NCBI GenBank assembly: GCA_963747835.1
Contig: CAVVGO010000006.1
Span: 930,001-994,000, forward strand
Length of the DNA: 64,000 bases
Direction: 5' to 3'
DNA from: JAJPKK01 sp963747835
GTDB taxonomy: Bacteria > Pseudomonadota > Alphaproteobacteria > Rhizobiales > Xanthobacteraceae
Below, piece by piece: positions 9,189 to 18,718 of this stretch. Within the stretch, counting starts at the first letter, position 1, and each line of letters starts with the position of its first letter. Below the pieces are notes generated by a model, which did not search any database, was not told the DNA's origin, and saw only the letters and a program-made list of their open reading frames with translations. The translations under genes and the position numbers were made by a program.

Positions 9189-10387
9189 TCGCCCGCCTGC
9201 AGTTTCAACGTCGCCGGCGCCGGCATGAGGGCGGCATCGCGTTCGCCGGCGTCACTGTCGCCGAAATCGAGCGCTTCGATGCGGGCGGCGCGGCCGCTGA
9301 TCTTTTCCGTCGAAATCACGATCTGCCGCATGTCGTCCGCCGCCTGCCCATGATGCTGCTGCAGCTTGAGAACGCGCTCCTGCAGCCGGCCCACGTCCGC
9401 CATCATGCGTCCGACTTCGGCATGAATAAGGTCGGCGGCCTCGCGCATGCGGGCATCCTTGAGAATCTGCTGCATGACCTGGATCGCCAGCATCAGGAGG
9501 GACGGCGACACGATGACGACGCGGGCCCGATAGGCCTTCTGCACCACGTCGTCGAACCCGTCATAAAGCTCCGCATAGACGGATTCCGACGGCACGAACA
9601 TCAGCGCCATGTCCTGGGTCTCGCCGGGTAGCAGGTATTTGCCGGAGATGTCGGAGATGTGTTTCCACACGTCCTGCCGCAGGCGCTGGGCGGCGCGCTG
9701 GCGGTCATCTTCGCCTTTCGCTTCACGAAACGCCGTGATGGCCTCGAGCGGAAACTTGGCGTCGATCGCGAGCGGGCGCTGATCGGGCAGGAAAATTACA
9801 CAGTCCGGCCGCGTGTTGTTGGACAGGGTGTATTGAAACGCGAACAAGCCCTTCGGCAAGCCGTCCGCCACGATGCTCTCCATCCGGGCCTGGCCGAAAG
9901 CGCCGCGGGCCTGCTTGTTGCCGAGCACGTCCCGCAGCGATGTGACCTGGCCGGACAGTTCGGCGAGGTTCTTCTGGGCGTGATCGATGACGGCGATCCG
10001 CTCGTGCAGGCTTTGGAGGCGCTGCACCGTCTGCTTGGTGGTTTCGTCCATGGAATGCCCGAGCCGGGTCGACACCGCATCGAGGCGTTCCGCCACCACC
10101 CGGGCAAGCTCGGCCTGACGACCGCCCAGGCCCTCGCCCAGCGCCTGCAAGCGTCCCGCCGTCTCGGCCTGGATGCGGGCAAGGTCTACCATGCGATGTT
10201 CCATGGTCTCGTTGCGACGCGCCTGCTCTGCCGCGACCCTGGCATGGTCCCCGGCGGCGCGGCGCGCACCGCGGGCGGCGATCACCACGATCGTTACCAG
10301 CAGGGCCAAAACCGCGACCGCAAAGGCCGCCAGCGCCGCGCCGAGGCTTATGTCTAGCCCGTTGATGGTCAAAATCGTTTGGTTCAT
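9185..10387 (-). CDS. rmuC: DNA recombination protein RmuC homologue
   Basis: 400 residues from the ATG at 10387. One N-terminal transmembrane helix (LAAFAVAVLALLVTIVVIAA) is followed by a long coiled coil and then the RmuC nuclease-like core (PDCVIFLPDQRPLAIDAKFPLEA, QDMALMFVPSESVYAELYDG, VIVSPSLLMLAIQVMQQ). RmuC limits inversions at short inverted repeats in E. coli. It is divergent from def and coupled to the downstream ampG-like gene. A longer frame starting at 10534 lacks a credible site and is not used. Confidence 0.93.
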   Translation of the reverse strand: MNQTILTINGLDISLGAALAAFAVAVLALLVTIVVIAARGARRAAGDHARVAAEQARRNETMEHRMVDLARIQAETAGRLQALGEGLGGRQAELARVVAERLDAVSTRLGHSMDETTKQTVQRLQSLHERIAVIDHAQKNLAELSGQVTSLRDVLGNKQARGAFGQARMESIVADGLPKGLFAFQYTLSNNTRPDCVIFLPDQRPLAIDAKFPLEAITAFREAKGEDDRQRAAQRLRQDVWKHISDISGKYLLPGETQDMALMFVPSESVYAELYDGFDDVVQKAYRARVVIVSPSLLMLAIQVMQQILKDARMREAADLIHAEVGRMMADVGRLQERVLKLQQHHGQAADDMRQIVISTEKISGRAARIEALDFGDSDAGERDAALMPAPATLKLQAGE

Positions 10388-10561
10388 CGTCCCGTTCGCG
10401 GCTTGGTTTCCCGACCCCTTGTAGCCGATTCGGCCACCAACCGAACGAAATGGGAACAGAAAAAATGTCCCCAGGCCTCCCGACCATGTCCGGGGCATCG
10501 CCCAACTCCCGGCGCGCGAATAGATTGACCCCACTGAACTCTGCCCTTACATCGCCCCTCC
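10388..10561. promoter_or_regulatory. Divergent rmuC/def intergenic region
   Basis: 174 bases separate the two divergent starts and must hold promoters for both operons. No convincing gene, tRNA or strong hairpin is seen inside. Confidence 0.4.
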
Positions 10562-11086
10562 ATGGCGTCGCGCGACATCATAATTCTACCTGACAAACGG
10601 CTGCGGCTCGTCTCCAAGCCGGTCGTAAAGATCGACGACCGCATCCGCCAGCTTGTCGCCGATATGTTCGAGACCATGTACAAGGCGCCCGGCATCGGCC
10701 TTGCCGCCATCCAGGTCGCCGCACCGTCGCGGGTCGTGGTGATGGACCTGTCCAAGCGGGAGACCGAAGCCGAGCCCAAAACCTTCATCAATCCGGAAAT
10801 CCTGTGGCGGTCGGAGGAGCTGTCGCCCTACGAGGAGGGCTGCCTGTCGATCCCGGACATCCATGAGGATGTCGAGCGGCCCGCCCGGGTGAGGGTCAAA
10901 TATCTCGATCTCGACGGCAACGCGCGCGAGGAGGACGCGGAGGGTTTGTTCGCCACCTGCATCCAGCACGAGGTCGATCATCTCAACGGCGTGCTGTTCA
11001 TCGACCACATTTCCAGACTGAAGCGCGCGCGCATCATCAAGAAGTTCACCAAGGCCGCCAAACGGGCGGAAGAAGACGATGATTAG
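10562..11086 (+). CDS. def: Peptide deformylase
   Basis: 174 residues with all three deformylase motifs: GIGLAAIQV (motif I), EEGCLSIPD (motif II, metal ligand Cys) and QHEVDHLNGVLF (motif III, HExxH metal ligands and catalytic Glu). It removes the formyl group from nascent proteins in the cytoplasm. It starts the def-fmt-truA block, a usual order in Hyphomicrobiales. Here, unusually, a small antitoxin-like gene sits between def and fmt. Confidence 0.97.
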   Translation: MASRDIIILPDKRLRLVSKPVVKIDDRIRQLVADMFETMYKAPGIGLAAIQVAAPSRVVVMDLSKRETEAEPKTFINPEILWRSEELSPYEEGCLSIPDIHEDVERPARVRVKYLDLDGNAREEDAEGLFATCIQHEVDHLNGVLFIDHISRLKRARIIKKFTKAAKRAEEDDD

Positions 11087-11105
11087 GTTCGACGCGAGGC
11101 TGGGC

Positions 11106-11124
11106 TTGATATCATTGATATCAA
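11106..11124. promoter_or_regulatory. 19-bp perfect palindrome, probable RHH operator
   Basis: TTGATATCA-T-TGATATCAA is a perfect 9-1-9 inverted repeat; each arm also holds the palindrome GATATC. It ends 13 bases before the ATG of the ribbon-helix-helix protein, where an autorepressor of that family would bind. The operator role is inferred from symmetry and position. Confidence 0.65.
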
Positions 11125-11137
11125 ATTGGAGTTCAAC

Positions 11138-11380
11138 ATGTCGGACCTGCTGATCCGCGGCATTTACCCCGACCTCAAACGCCAAATCGAACAACGCGCG
11201 CTCGCTCACCGTCGCAATTTGTCCGATGAAGCAAAGCTTCTCATCCGCAAGGGGCTTCTGGCACCAGGTGAGCCTACCCGGGAAGAAAGAGGCATGGGAA
11301 CGTCGATGCTGGAATTGGTGAGACCGGAAGACCGCGGCGATGATCTTGTATTCGAGGTTCCGACCTCGGGCTCGATCTGA
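11138..11380 (+). CDS. FitA-like ribbon-helix-helix antitoxin, orphan
   Basis: 80 residues from the ATG at 11138, which has GGAG 6 bases upstream; a TTG 12 bases earlier is less likely. The N-terminus SDLLIRGIYPDLKRQIEQRA followed by LAHRRNLSDEAKLLIRKGL matches the FitA/VapB-type ribbon-helix-helix domain (beta strand, two helices). The remainder, with EERGMGTSML, resembles a toxin-binding tail. Such proteins neutralise PIN-domain toxins and repress their own operon. No PIN-domain gene follows: the next gene is fmt, 54 bases on. It is therefore an orphan antitoxin or a regulator in its own right. Confidence 0.72.
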   Translation: MSDLLIRGIYPDLKRQIEQRALAHRRNLSDEAKLLIRKGLLAPGEPTREERGMGTSMLELVRPEDRGDDLVFEVPTSGSI

Positions 11381-11434
11381 TCAGTCCCTTCGAAACAACG
11401 ATGGCCTGACAGGCATTGTTTTCAGGACCAAAAA

Positions 11435-12364
11435 ATGCCCCTGCGCCTCGTTTTCATGGGCACTCCGGACTTCGCGGTTCCGACGCTTGCCGAGATCGTC
11501 GGGCGCGGCCACGACGTGACAGCGGTCTATACGCGGGCGGCTCAGCCGGCCGGCCGCGGGATGGAATTGCGGCCGAGTCCGGTGGAGCGCGAGGCGTTGC
11601 GGCTCGGCATCCCGGTATTCACGCCCAAGACCTTGCGGACCGCGGAGACCCAGAACGCGTTTCGCGCCCACAGGGCGGATGCCGCCGTGGTGGTCGCCTA
11701 CGGCTTGATCCTGCCGAAGCCGATCCTCGATGCGCCGCCGCTCGGCTGCTTCAACCTGCATGCGTCCGCGCTGCCGCGGTGGCGCGGCGCGGCGCCGATC
11801 AACCGGGCCATCATGGCCGGCGACACCGAGACCGCCGTCATGGTGATGCGGATGGCGGAAGGCCTCGACACCGGCCCGATTGCGATGGCGGAGCCGGTGC
11901 CGATCGGCGCCGACATGACGGCGGGCGAACTGCACGACGTGCTTGCCGGGCTCGGCGCCGACCTGATGGTGCGGGCGCTTGGCGCACTGGAGCGCGGCAC
12001 CCTGCAACCGACGTCCCAATCGGACGAAGGCGTAACCTACGCCCACAAGATCGACAAGAACGAAACCCGGATCGACTGGAGCAAGCCGTGGAAGGCCGTG
12101 CACGACCACTGCCGCGGTCTCGCGCCGTTTCCGGGCGCCTGGTTCGAATGGCCCGGGGCGCCGCCATCTCGCATCAAGGCCCTGCGCACCACCAAAGGCA
12201 CGGGGTCCAGCACGCCCGGCACCGCGCTCGACGACGCGCTGACCATTGCGTGTGGCGACGGCGCTGTCCGCGTTCTCGAACTGCAGCGCGCGGGGCGTCA
12301 GCCCATGAAGGCCGGCGAATTCCTGCGCGGGACGCCGCTTGCCGCCGGCACGCGCTTGGCGTGA
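11435..12364 (+). CDS. fmt: Methionyl-tRNA formyltransferase
   Basis: 309 residues. N-terminus RLVFMGTPDFAVPTLAEIVG, the 10-formyl-THF site region NLHASALPRWRGAAPINRAI (HxS(L/A)LP with Asn and His), and GLDTGPIAMAEPVPI are diagnostic, followed by the C-terminal OB-like domain beginning near TYAHKIDKNETRIDW. It formylates initiator Met-tRNA using 10-formyltetrahydrofolate. It precedes truA by 29 bases, so they are cotranscribed. Confidence 0.97.
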   Translation: MPLRLVFMGTPDFAVPTLAEIVGRGHDVTAVYTRAAQPAGRGMELRPSPVEREALRLGIPVFTPKTLRTAETQNAFRAHRADAAVVVAYGLILPKPILDAPPLGCFNLHASALPRWRGAAPINRAIMAGDTETAVMVMRMAEGLDTGPIAMAEPVPIGADMTAGELHDVLAGLGADLMVRALGALERGTLQPTSQSDEGVTYAHKIDKNETRIDWSKPWKAVHDHCRGLAPFPGAWFEWPGAPPSRIKALRTTKGTGSSTPGTALDDALTIACGDGAVRVLELQRAGRQPMKAGEFLRGTPLAAGTRLA

Positions 12365-12393
12365 TAACCGCACCACTCCAGGAACCACGGCCA

Positions 12394-13131
12394 ATGCCGC
12401 GCTACAAGCTCACACTCGAATATGACGGCACGCCTTTTGTCGGCTGGCAGGTGCAGGGCAATGGCGTGTCGGTGCAAGGCGTCCTGACGGTTGCCATTGC
12501 GGCTTTCTGTGGCGAGAGCGTTCACGTGCAGGGCGCCGGACGCACCGATGCGGGCGTTCATGCGCTCGGCCAAGTCGCCCATATCGAGCTTGCAAAGGCG
12601 TGGGATCCCGACACGGTGCGGGACGCCATCAACGCCCGTCTGCGGCCACATCCGGTCGCGGTGCTTCAGGCCGAGCCGGCCGCCGACGACTTCGATGCGC
12701 GCTTCTCGGCGGTCAAGCGCCATTACGTCTATCGGATCATCAACCGCCGTGCCGACCTCGCCCTGGAAGCCGGCCGGGCCTGGCGGGCGCCGCGCCCGCT
12801 CGATGACGGCGCCATGCACGACGCCGCACAACGTCTCGTCGGCCATCATGACTTCACGACATTCCGCGCTGCCGAATGCCAGGCGAAATCGCCCGTCAAG
12901 ACGCTCGACCGCCTTGACGTGGAACGCCACGGCGACGAATTGCGGATCAGCGCCTCGGCGCGTTCCTTTCTGCATCATCAGGTGCGCTCGATGGCGGGTT
13001 CGCTGGTTCAGGTCGGAGAGGGCAAATGGAGCGCCGCCGATCTCGCGCTCGCGCTCGCGGCGCGCGACCGCAAGGCATGCGGTCCAGTGGCGCCCTCGGA
13101 CGGGCTTTATCTCGTCAAGGTGGACTATTGA
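12394..13131 (+). CDS. truA: tRNA pseudouridine(38-40) synthase
   Basis: 245 residues from the ATG at 12394; the open frame extends 5' through fmt in another frame but the family starts at MPRYKLTLEYDGTPFVGWQ. The catalytic aspartate motif GAGRTDAGVHA is present, as are FSAVKRHYVYRI and FLHHQVRSMAGSLV. The enzyme makes pseudouridine in the tRNA anticodon arm. Last gene of the def-fmt-truA run; it converges on dapE. Confidence 0.97.
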   Translation: MPRYKLTLEYDGTPFVGWQVQGNGVSVQGVLTVAIAAFCGESVHVQGAGRTDAGVHALGQVAHIELAKAWDPDTVRDAINARLRPHPVAVLQAEPAADDFDARFSAVKRHYVYRIINRRADLALEAGRAWRAPRPLDDGAMHDAAQRLVGHHDFTTFRAAECQAKSPVKTLDRLDVERHGDELRISASARSFLHHQVRSMAGSLVQVGEGKWSAADLALALAARDRKACGPVAPSDGLYLVKVDY

Positions 13132-13182
13132 GGGGCGAAGCCCGACGCCGCGATCAAAACGCACCGCCAGGGACAAATCCCA

Positions 13183-14345
13183 TCAGGCAAAATAACGATC
13201 GAGGATGCGCCGATAGATCGCCGTAAGCGTCACGAGGTCCGCGACCGAGACCCGCTCGTCGATCTTGTGCATGGTGTCGTTGACGAGGCCGAATTCCACC
13301 ACCGGGCAGTAATCCTTGATGAAGCGCGCATCGGAGGTGCCGCCCGACGGTCGACAGCTCTGGCTTGCGTGCCGTCACCTCGGCGATCGCGGCGCCGACG
13401 AGTTCGACGAACGGGCCGGGCTGGGTCAGGAACACGTCGGCGTTCGATGGCTCCCACTCGATGCGAAAGTGGCCGCCCGCCTGCCGCGACGCCCGCGCGC
13501 GCCTCGATCAGCGCCCGGAGCGAGGCCTGGCGTGTGGTGGTCGTTGAACCTGATGTTGAAGCGCGCCCGCGCCTCGGCCGGAATGACGTTGACGGTCTTG
13601 TTGCCGACGTCGACCGAAGTGAATTCCAGATTGGAGGGATCGAAATGAGCGCTGCCGGTGTCGAGCGGCTCGCGCCATCACGGCAGCCATGATGGCCACG
13701 ATGCGGCGCACCGGATTGTCGGCGAGCGCCGGATAGGCGACATGGCCCTGAGTGCCGGTGACGATCAGGGTGCCGTTGAGCGAGCCGCGGCGGCCGATCT
13801 TGACCATGTCGCCGAGCGCTTTCGGATTGGTCGGCTCGCCGAGAACGCAATGGTCGAATTTTTCGCCGCGCGCCGCCGCCCATTTCAACAGCTTGGACGT
13901 GCCGTTGACCGCGATGCCTTCCTCGTCGCCGGTGATCAGGAACGAGATCGAGCCGTTCGGCTTGCCGCCATGGGCGGCGAGATGATCGAGCACTGCGGCA
14001 AGCTCGCAGGCGATCGCCGCCCTTCATGTCGACGGCGCCGCGGCCGAACAGGACGCCGTCCGCGATCTCGCCGGCGAACGGCCCATGCTGCCAGTGCGCT
14101 TCGTCGCCGGGCGGCACCACGTCGGTATGGCCGGCGAAGGACGAGATGCGGGCCGGTGCGTGCCGATGCGGGCATAGAGATTTTCCACGTCGTCGGCGCC
14201 CGGCTCGGAAAAGGTCACGCGATGCACCGCAAAGCCGGCGCCTGCAAGGACCTTTTCGATGAGCGCCAGCGCGCCGCCTTCCTGCCGGCGTCACCGAGGG
14301 ACAGCGCAGCAGATCGCGGGCAAGGGTGGCCGGATCGGCGGACAT
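13183..14345 (-). CDS. dapE: Succinyl-diaminopimelate desuccinylase, interrupted by several frameshifts
   Basis: The protein can be pieced together from three frames: MSADPATLARDLLRCPSVTP at the start, then SFAGHTDVVPPGDEAHWQHG and GRGAVDMKGG (M20 metal ligands), HLAAHGGKPNGSISFLITGD with the catalytic EEG, GEPTNPKAL, and a C-terminus ending RRILDRYFA before the TGA at 13185. About five or six single-base indels break it, for example a surplus base near 14017 and others near 13520, 13668, 14160 and 14288. DapE makes LL-diaminopimelate for lysine and peptidoglycan and is normally essential, so a true pseudogene is unlikely; a poor consensus is the better reading. It follows dapD. Confidence 0.85.
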
Positions 14346-14355
14346 CAACGCAACA

Positions 14356-15212
14356 TCAATCCCTGAGCAACTCGTTGATGCTGGTCTTCGGCGCGGGTCT
14401 TCTCGTCCACGCGCTTGACGATCACCGCGCAATAAAGGCTCGGTCCCGGCGTGCCGTCCGGCATCGGCTTGCCGGGCATGGTGCCGGACACCACCACCGA
14501 ATAGGCCGGCACTTCGCCGGTGAAGATCTTGCCGGTGTCGCGGTCCACGATCTTGGTCGAAGCGCCGATGAAGACGCCCATGGAGAGCACCGAGCCTTCG
14601 CGCACGATCACGCCCTCGGCCACTTCCGAGCGCGCGCCGATGAAGCAATTGTCCTCGATGATGACCGGGCCGGCCTGCAGCGGCTCGAGCACGCCGCCGA
14701 TGCCGGCGCCGCCCGAGATATGGCAGTTCTTGCCGATCTGCGCGCAGGAGCCGACCGTCGCCCAGGTGTCGACCATGGTGCCGGAATCCACATAGGCGCC
14801 GAGATTGACGAAGGACGGCATCAGCACCACGCCGGGCGCGATAAAGGCCGAACGGCGCACGACGCGCCGGGCACGGCGCGGAAGCCGCGCCTTCTCGAAA
14901 TGCGCCGCGCTTCCAGCCCTCGAATTTGAGCGGCACCTTGTCCCACGCCCAACGCGTCGCCCGGCTCGGCGCCGAACGGGATGCACGCTCATGTCGTTGA
15001 GGCGGAACGACAGCAGCACGGCCTTCTTGAGCCACTGATTGACGTGCCAGGAGCCGTCGGGCTGCTTCTCGGCGACGCGCGCCGCGCCGCGGTCGAGGAG
15101 ATCGAGTGCGGCTTCGACGGCCTCGCGCACCGCGCCCTTGGTCGTCGGGCCGATCTTGTTGCGCCGCTCGAAGGCGTCGTCGATGATCTTTGGCAAGCTT
15201 GTCGTTGGACAT
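14356..15212 (-). CDS. dapD: 2,3,4,5-tetrahydropyridine-2,6-dicarboxylate N-succinyltransferase, frameshifted
   Basis: Translated pieces give MSNDKLAK-IIDDAFERRNKIGP at the start. The left-handed beta-helix (hexapeptide repeats) is clear in SFVNLGAYVDSGTMVDTWAT, CHISGGAGIGGVLEPLQAGP and FIGARSEVAEGVIVREGSVL, the hallmark of DapD. Extra bases near 15195 (start region) and near 14383 (just before the C-terminal TSINELLRD) and three or four indels at 14890-14990 break the frame. It supplies succinylated substrate for the dapC/dapE steps of diaminopimelate synthesis. It lies between a HAD nucleotidase and dapE in one minus-strand operon. Confidence 0.88.
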
Positions 15213-15268
15213 GAACGGCTTCCCAGGCGCTTGTGGCTGCGGTTTGTCGGGGGCCGGGCAGGACGAAG

Positions 15269-16012
15269 TCAAGCCGGGCGCCCGGCCACGATTTGCTTCC
15301 AAAAAACCGGCCAGATCGTCGGTGACATGGTCGACATGCGCGTCGTCGCGCCCCTCCAACTCCCAATCCTCGCGAAACACCTCGCGCGCGCGCTCCGGCA
15401 CCACCAGCACCGTGGTCATGCCGAGCGCGATGCGGCGCTTCGAGATTGCGGGCGAGATCCTCGAACATGGCGGCCTTGGCGCATCGACGTCGTGGCGCGC
15501 CAGGAACCGATCGTAGCTCTTCGGCACCGGCTTGGGCTCGAGCTCGGCGGCGACGATGTCGAACACGTCCTCGAAATGGTGGTGCGATCTCGAGCCGCCG
15601 CATGACCGCGTCGGCATGCTTGCTGCGTTCCGTTGGTGAGGATGAGCTTGCGGCCCGGCAATTTTTCCAGCGCGGCGCCGAGCGCCGGATTGGGCTCGAG
15701 CGGCGAGTGATCGATCTGGTGCACGTATTCGAGAAAATCGTCCGGGTCGATGCCGTGCTCGGTCATCATGCCCCGCATGGTGGTGCCGTAGCGGCTATAG
15801 ATAATCCTTCTGCTCGCGGAACGCCTCGTCGTTCGTCATGCCGAGGAATTCGCGACGTAAGCGCGGATGCGGTCGTCGACCTGCTGCCACAGATTCAGAT
15901 GATGCGGATAGAGCGTGTTATCGAGGTCGAACACCCAGGTGTCGACGTGGTCGAAGCCTCGCCGTTCGGCTTTGGGGCGCGCGGGGGAGTTTGAGAGGGA
16001 AGATTGATCCAT
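15269..16012 (-). CDS. HAD-superfamily pyrimidine 5'-nucleotidase-like protein, heavily frameshifted
   Basis: Starts MDQSSLSNSPARPKAERRGF then HVDTWVFDLDNTLYPHHLNLW, a HAD motif I (DLDNT) in the subgroup annotated as pyrimidine 5'-nucleotidase that neighbours dapD in Hyphomicrobiales. Motif II is KLILTNGT and motif III is in EPKPVPKSYDRF. About eight single-base insertions or deletions within 744 bases break the frame, the densest spot in the window. With corrections it ends GFLEAIVAGRPA at the TGA at 15271. A phosphatase acting on nucleotides or similar small phosphates is expected; the substrate is unproven. Confidence 0.8.
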
Positions 16013-16108
16013 GGCGGGCTTCTAATCCATTTCCCGGCAAACCGGTATCCCATTCGGTCGAAAATACTCTATGGTCCGCGGCCAGAATTGGGACTGCCGG
16101 GAGGACCG

Positions 16109-17818
16109 ATGAACAACCGAATAGTGGCCGCGGCCGGATTGACCTTGGGCCTCGCGTTAGCGTCCGCGGGTCTGTCCGCCCCGGCCCGCGCGCAACCCGT
16201 CGACACGGCGTTCGTCAACGGCAAGGTCATTACGCTCGACGAGCGCTCGACCGTCGCCGAGGCGCTTGCAGTCCGCGACGGCAAGATCGTCGCGGTCGGT
16301 CGCGACGGCGAAATCCGCGCGCTTGCGGGCCCCGCCACCCGGATCGTCGATCTCGGCGGCCGCACCGTCATTCCGGGCCTGATCGATTCCCACATGCATG
16401 CGATCCGCGCCGCGCTGTTCTACGCGACCGAGGTCAACTGGATCGGTACCCGTTCGATCCCCGAAGCCATGGCACGCATCGCTGCCGCAGCCCGCACCGC
16501 GCGCCCAGGGCGCTGGATCATCGTGGCGGGCGGCTGGACCGACCAGCAGTTCGTCGAGAAGCGCCGACCGACCCAGGCGGAACTGGTCGCTGTCGCGCCC
16601 GACCATCCGGTGTATATCCAGCAGTTCTATTCGGCGGCACTTCTCAGCCCGGCAGGCCTCAAGGCGCTCGCGATCGCAAGCGATGCTGACGTGCCCCCCC
16701 GTGGCAAGATCGAGCGCGACGCCGGCGGCAATCCGACCGGCTGGATCGATGGCGACAATCCCACCATCACGGCGCTGTTCGACCGGCTGCCATTGCCGAC
16801 ATTCGATGAGAGCGCCGCCGGCACGCGCCAGTTCTTTCGTGAGCTCAACCGGCTCGGCCTCACCGGCGTCAGCGATCCAGGCGGCTTCAATCTGACGGCG
16901 GCGAGTTATCAGCCGCTGTTCCGGGTCTGGCAGGACCACGAACTCACGGTGCGGGTCACCTTCAGCCTGTTCGCGCAACGTCCCGGCAAGGAATCCGAGG
17001 ACTACCAAAACCTGACCCAGATGCTGCCGATGGGCTTCGGCGACGACATGCTGCGCTTCAACGGCATCGGCGAGAACGTCACCTGGGGCATGTACAACAA
17101 CGACAACCCGACCGACGCCCAGAAGCAGCAATATTATGAGGTGGCAAAGTGGGCGGCGTCACGCGGCATGACGCTCACCCAGCACTGGAGCAACAATGCT
17201 TCGGTCCACCAGCTTCTCGACGTGTTCGAGCGGGTGAATCGCGACGTCCCGATCACAAACTTGCGGTGGTCGATCGCCCATCTCAATGACGGCTCTGCCG
17301 AAAGCTTCGACCGTATGAGGAAGCTCGGGGTCGGCTGGCTGATGCAGGACGCCATGTATTTCAACGGCGACGCCTTCATCAAGACGCGCGGCTCGGCTGC
17401 CGCCAGGCGCACGCCGCCGATCAAGACCGCCATGAACCTTGGCGTGGTGGTCGGCGGCGGCACCGACGCGCACCGGGTCATGTCCTACAATCCGTTCGTG
17501 GCGCTGCAATGGATGATCGACGGCAAGACGATCGCCGGGACGCCGACCCGGGATGCCGACGAGTTGCCGAGCGGCGAAGAAGCGCTGCGGCTCTATACCG
17601 GGGGCAGCGCGTGGTTCGTCCATGGGGAGGACAAGCGCGGCGCGTTGACGGCCGGCCGGCTTGCCGACCTCGCGGTGCTTTCGAGGGATTTCACAACCAT
17701 CCCAGCCGACGAGATCGGAGGAATTGAATCGGTCCTCACCATGGTGGATGGCCGCATCGTCTATGCGGCCGCGCCCTTTGCGGCGCTGGAAGAAAAAGCG
17801 CAACCACGCGGAAAGTGA
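16109..17818 (+). CDS. Exported YtcJ-like amidohydrolase
   Basis: 569 residues from the ATG at 16109, preceded by GGGAGGACC. An N-terminal signal peptide (RIVAAAGLTLGLALASAGLS, cleavage near ARAQ) is followed by the amidohydrolase_3/YtcJ fold: DTAFVNGKVITLDERSTVAE, GGRTVIPGLIDSHMHA with the HxH metal pair, and VVGGGTDAHRV near the end. The family includes N-substituted formamide deformylases and related zinc amidohydrolases; the substrate is unknown. The export signal is notable because many relatives are cytoplasmic. The polysaccharide deacetylase start follows by 2 bases. Confidence 0.85.
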   Translation: MNNRIVAAAGLTLGLALASAGLSAPARAQPVDTAFVNGKVITLDERSTVAEALAVRDGKIVAVGRDGEIRALAGPATRIVDLGGRTVIPGLIDSHMHAIRAALFYATEVNWIGTRSIPEAMARIAAAARTARPGRWIIVAGGWTDQQFVEKRRPTQAELVAVAPDHPVYIQQFYSAALLSPAGLKALAIASDADVPPRGKIERDAGGNPTGWIDGDNPTITALFDRLPLPTFDESAAGTRQFFRELNRLGLTGVSDPGGFNLTAASYQPLFRVWQDHELTVRVTFSLFAQRPGKESEDYQNLTQMLPMGFGDDMLRFNGIGENVTWGMYNNDNPTDAQKQQYYEVAKWAASRGMTLTQHWSNNASVHQLLDVFERVNRDVPITNLRWSIAHLNDGSAESFDRMRKLGVGWLMQDAMYFNGDAFIKTRGSAAARRTPPIKTAMNLGVVVGGGTDAHRVMSYNPFVALQWMIDGKTIAGTPTRDADELPSGEEALRLYTGGSAWFVHGEDKRGALTAGRLADLAVLSRDFTTIPADEIGGIESVLTMVDGRIVYAAAPFAALEEKAQPRGK

Positions 17819-17820
17819 GC

Positions 17821-18689
17821 ATGACAGAAAAGACCAAAGTCAGTTTTTCGTGGCCCAACAATGCGCGGCTCGCCGTCGCCGTGACTTGTCTCCTGGAAAC
17901 CTGGTCCGGCGACAAGGGACCACCGTTCTCGGTGCAGACGACTTCGCTCAAGCCCGGCACCCACGATCGCGCCGCCATGACGTGGGGGACCTATGGGGTG
18001 CGGGCCGGCGTGTGGCGGCTCCTCAAGATTCTCGACGACAATGAAGTGCCGGCGACCTTCTGCGCCAATGCCCATGCGCTGGAAGCTCAGCCCCCCGGCG
18101 GTCGATCAGATGCTCAAATCCGGGCACGAGATCGCGGCCCATTCCTACACGCAGGACAACATCCTGGCCTACTTGGACACCGACGGAGAGCAGGCGGTCA
18201 TCGCGCGCTGCATCGATATCTGGAAGAAGCTTACGGGCGCGCCGCCGAAGGGCTGGCTCAGCCCGGTGCTGGCGTCCACCGCCGCACACCGAGGAGTTGC
18301 TCACCGCGGCGGGCTTTCTGTGGTACGGGGACTACAATCACATCGACCTGCCGTTCTGTGCGACGAACCGCAACGGCACAATCGTGGCGTTTCCCCACAG
18401 CGACTTCGCCGACCATCGGGTGCTGCGCGGCAACCCGCGCGACTGGTACGAGGTCTACAAGGACACGTTCGATTACTTGTATCAGAACGAACCCACCGCT
18501 TTCCTCAACGTCACGGTCCACTGCCATTTCGGGGGCCGTCCCCTGATGGCCGCGATGGTGGACCGCATTTTGAAATACTTCCGCGGCTTCCCCGATGTGT
18601 GGATGGTGCGGCACGACAAGCTGGCGCAGTGGGTACGCGACGAGAAGCTCTCCGAATGGACCAACCAGCAGCGATTCTTTCCTGGCTGA
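17821..18689 (+). CDS. Polysaccharide deacetylase-family protein, two frameshifts
   Basis: Corrected length is about 288 residues. It reads NARLAVAVTCLLETWSGDKG, then VWRLLKILDDNEVPATFCAN, SGHEIAAHSYTQDNILAYLD (NodB motif with the H-[SA]-Y... pair), GWLSPVLAST and GFLWYGDYNHIDLPF, and ends QQRFFPG. This is the NodB-homology fold in the PuuE/allantoinase-like branch, which hydrolyses C-N bonds. Two insertions break it: a sixth C in the run at 18091-18096 and an extra C near 18279. It is coupled to the preceding amidohydrolase, suggesting the two act on related amide substrates. Confidence 0.82.
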
Positions 18690-18718
18690 ACTGCCGGCCG
18701 CAGAACGCCGCGCGCGTT

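Noticed and set aside
11416..13131. A 571-codon frame starting before fmt
   Set aside because: Its first part is fmt read in the wrong frame; only the truA part from 12394 is real.
13230..15617. A single long minus-strand open frame of 795 codons
   Set aside because: It strings together out-of-frame pieces of the HAD gene, dapD and dapE; only parts of it match each protein.
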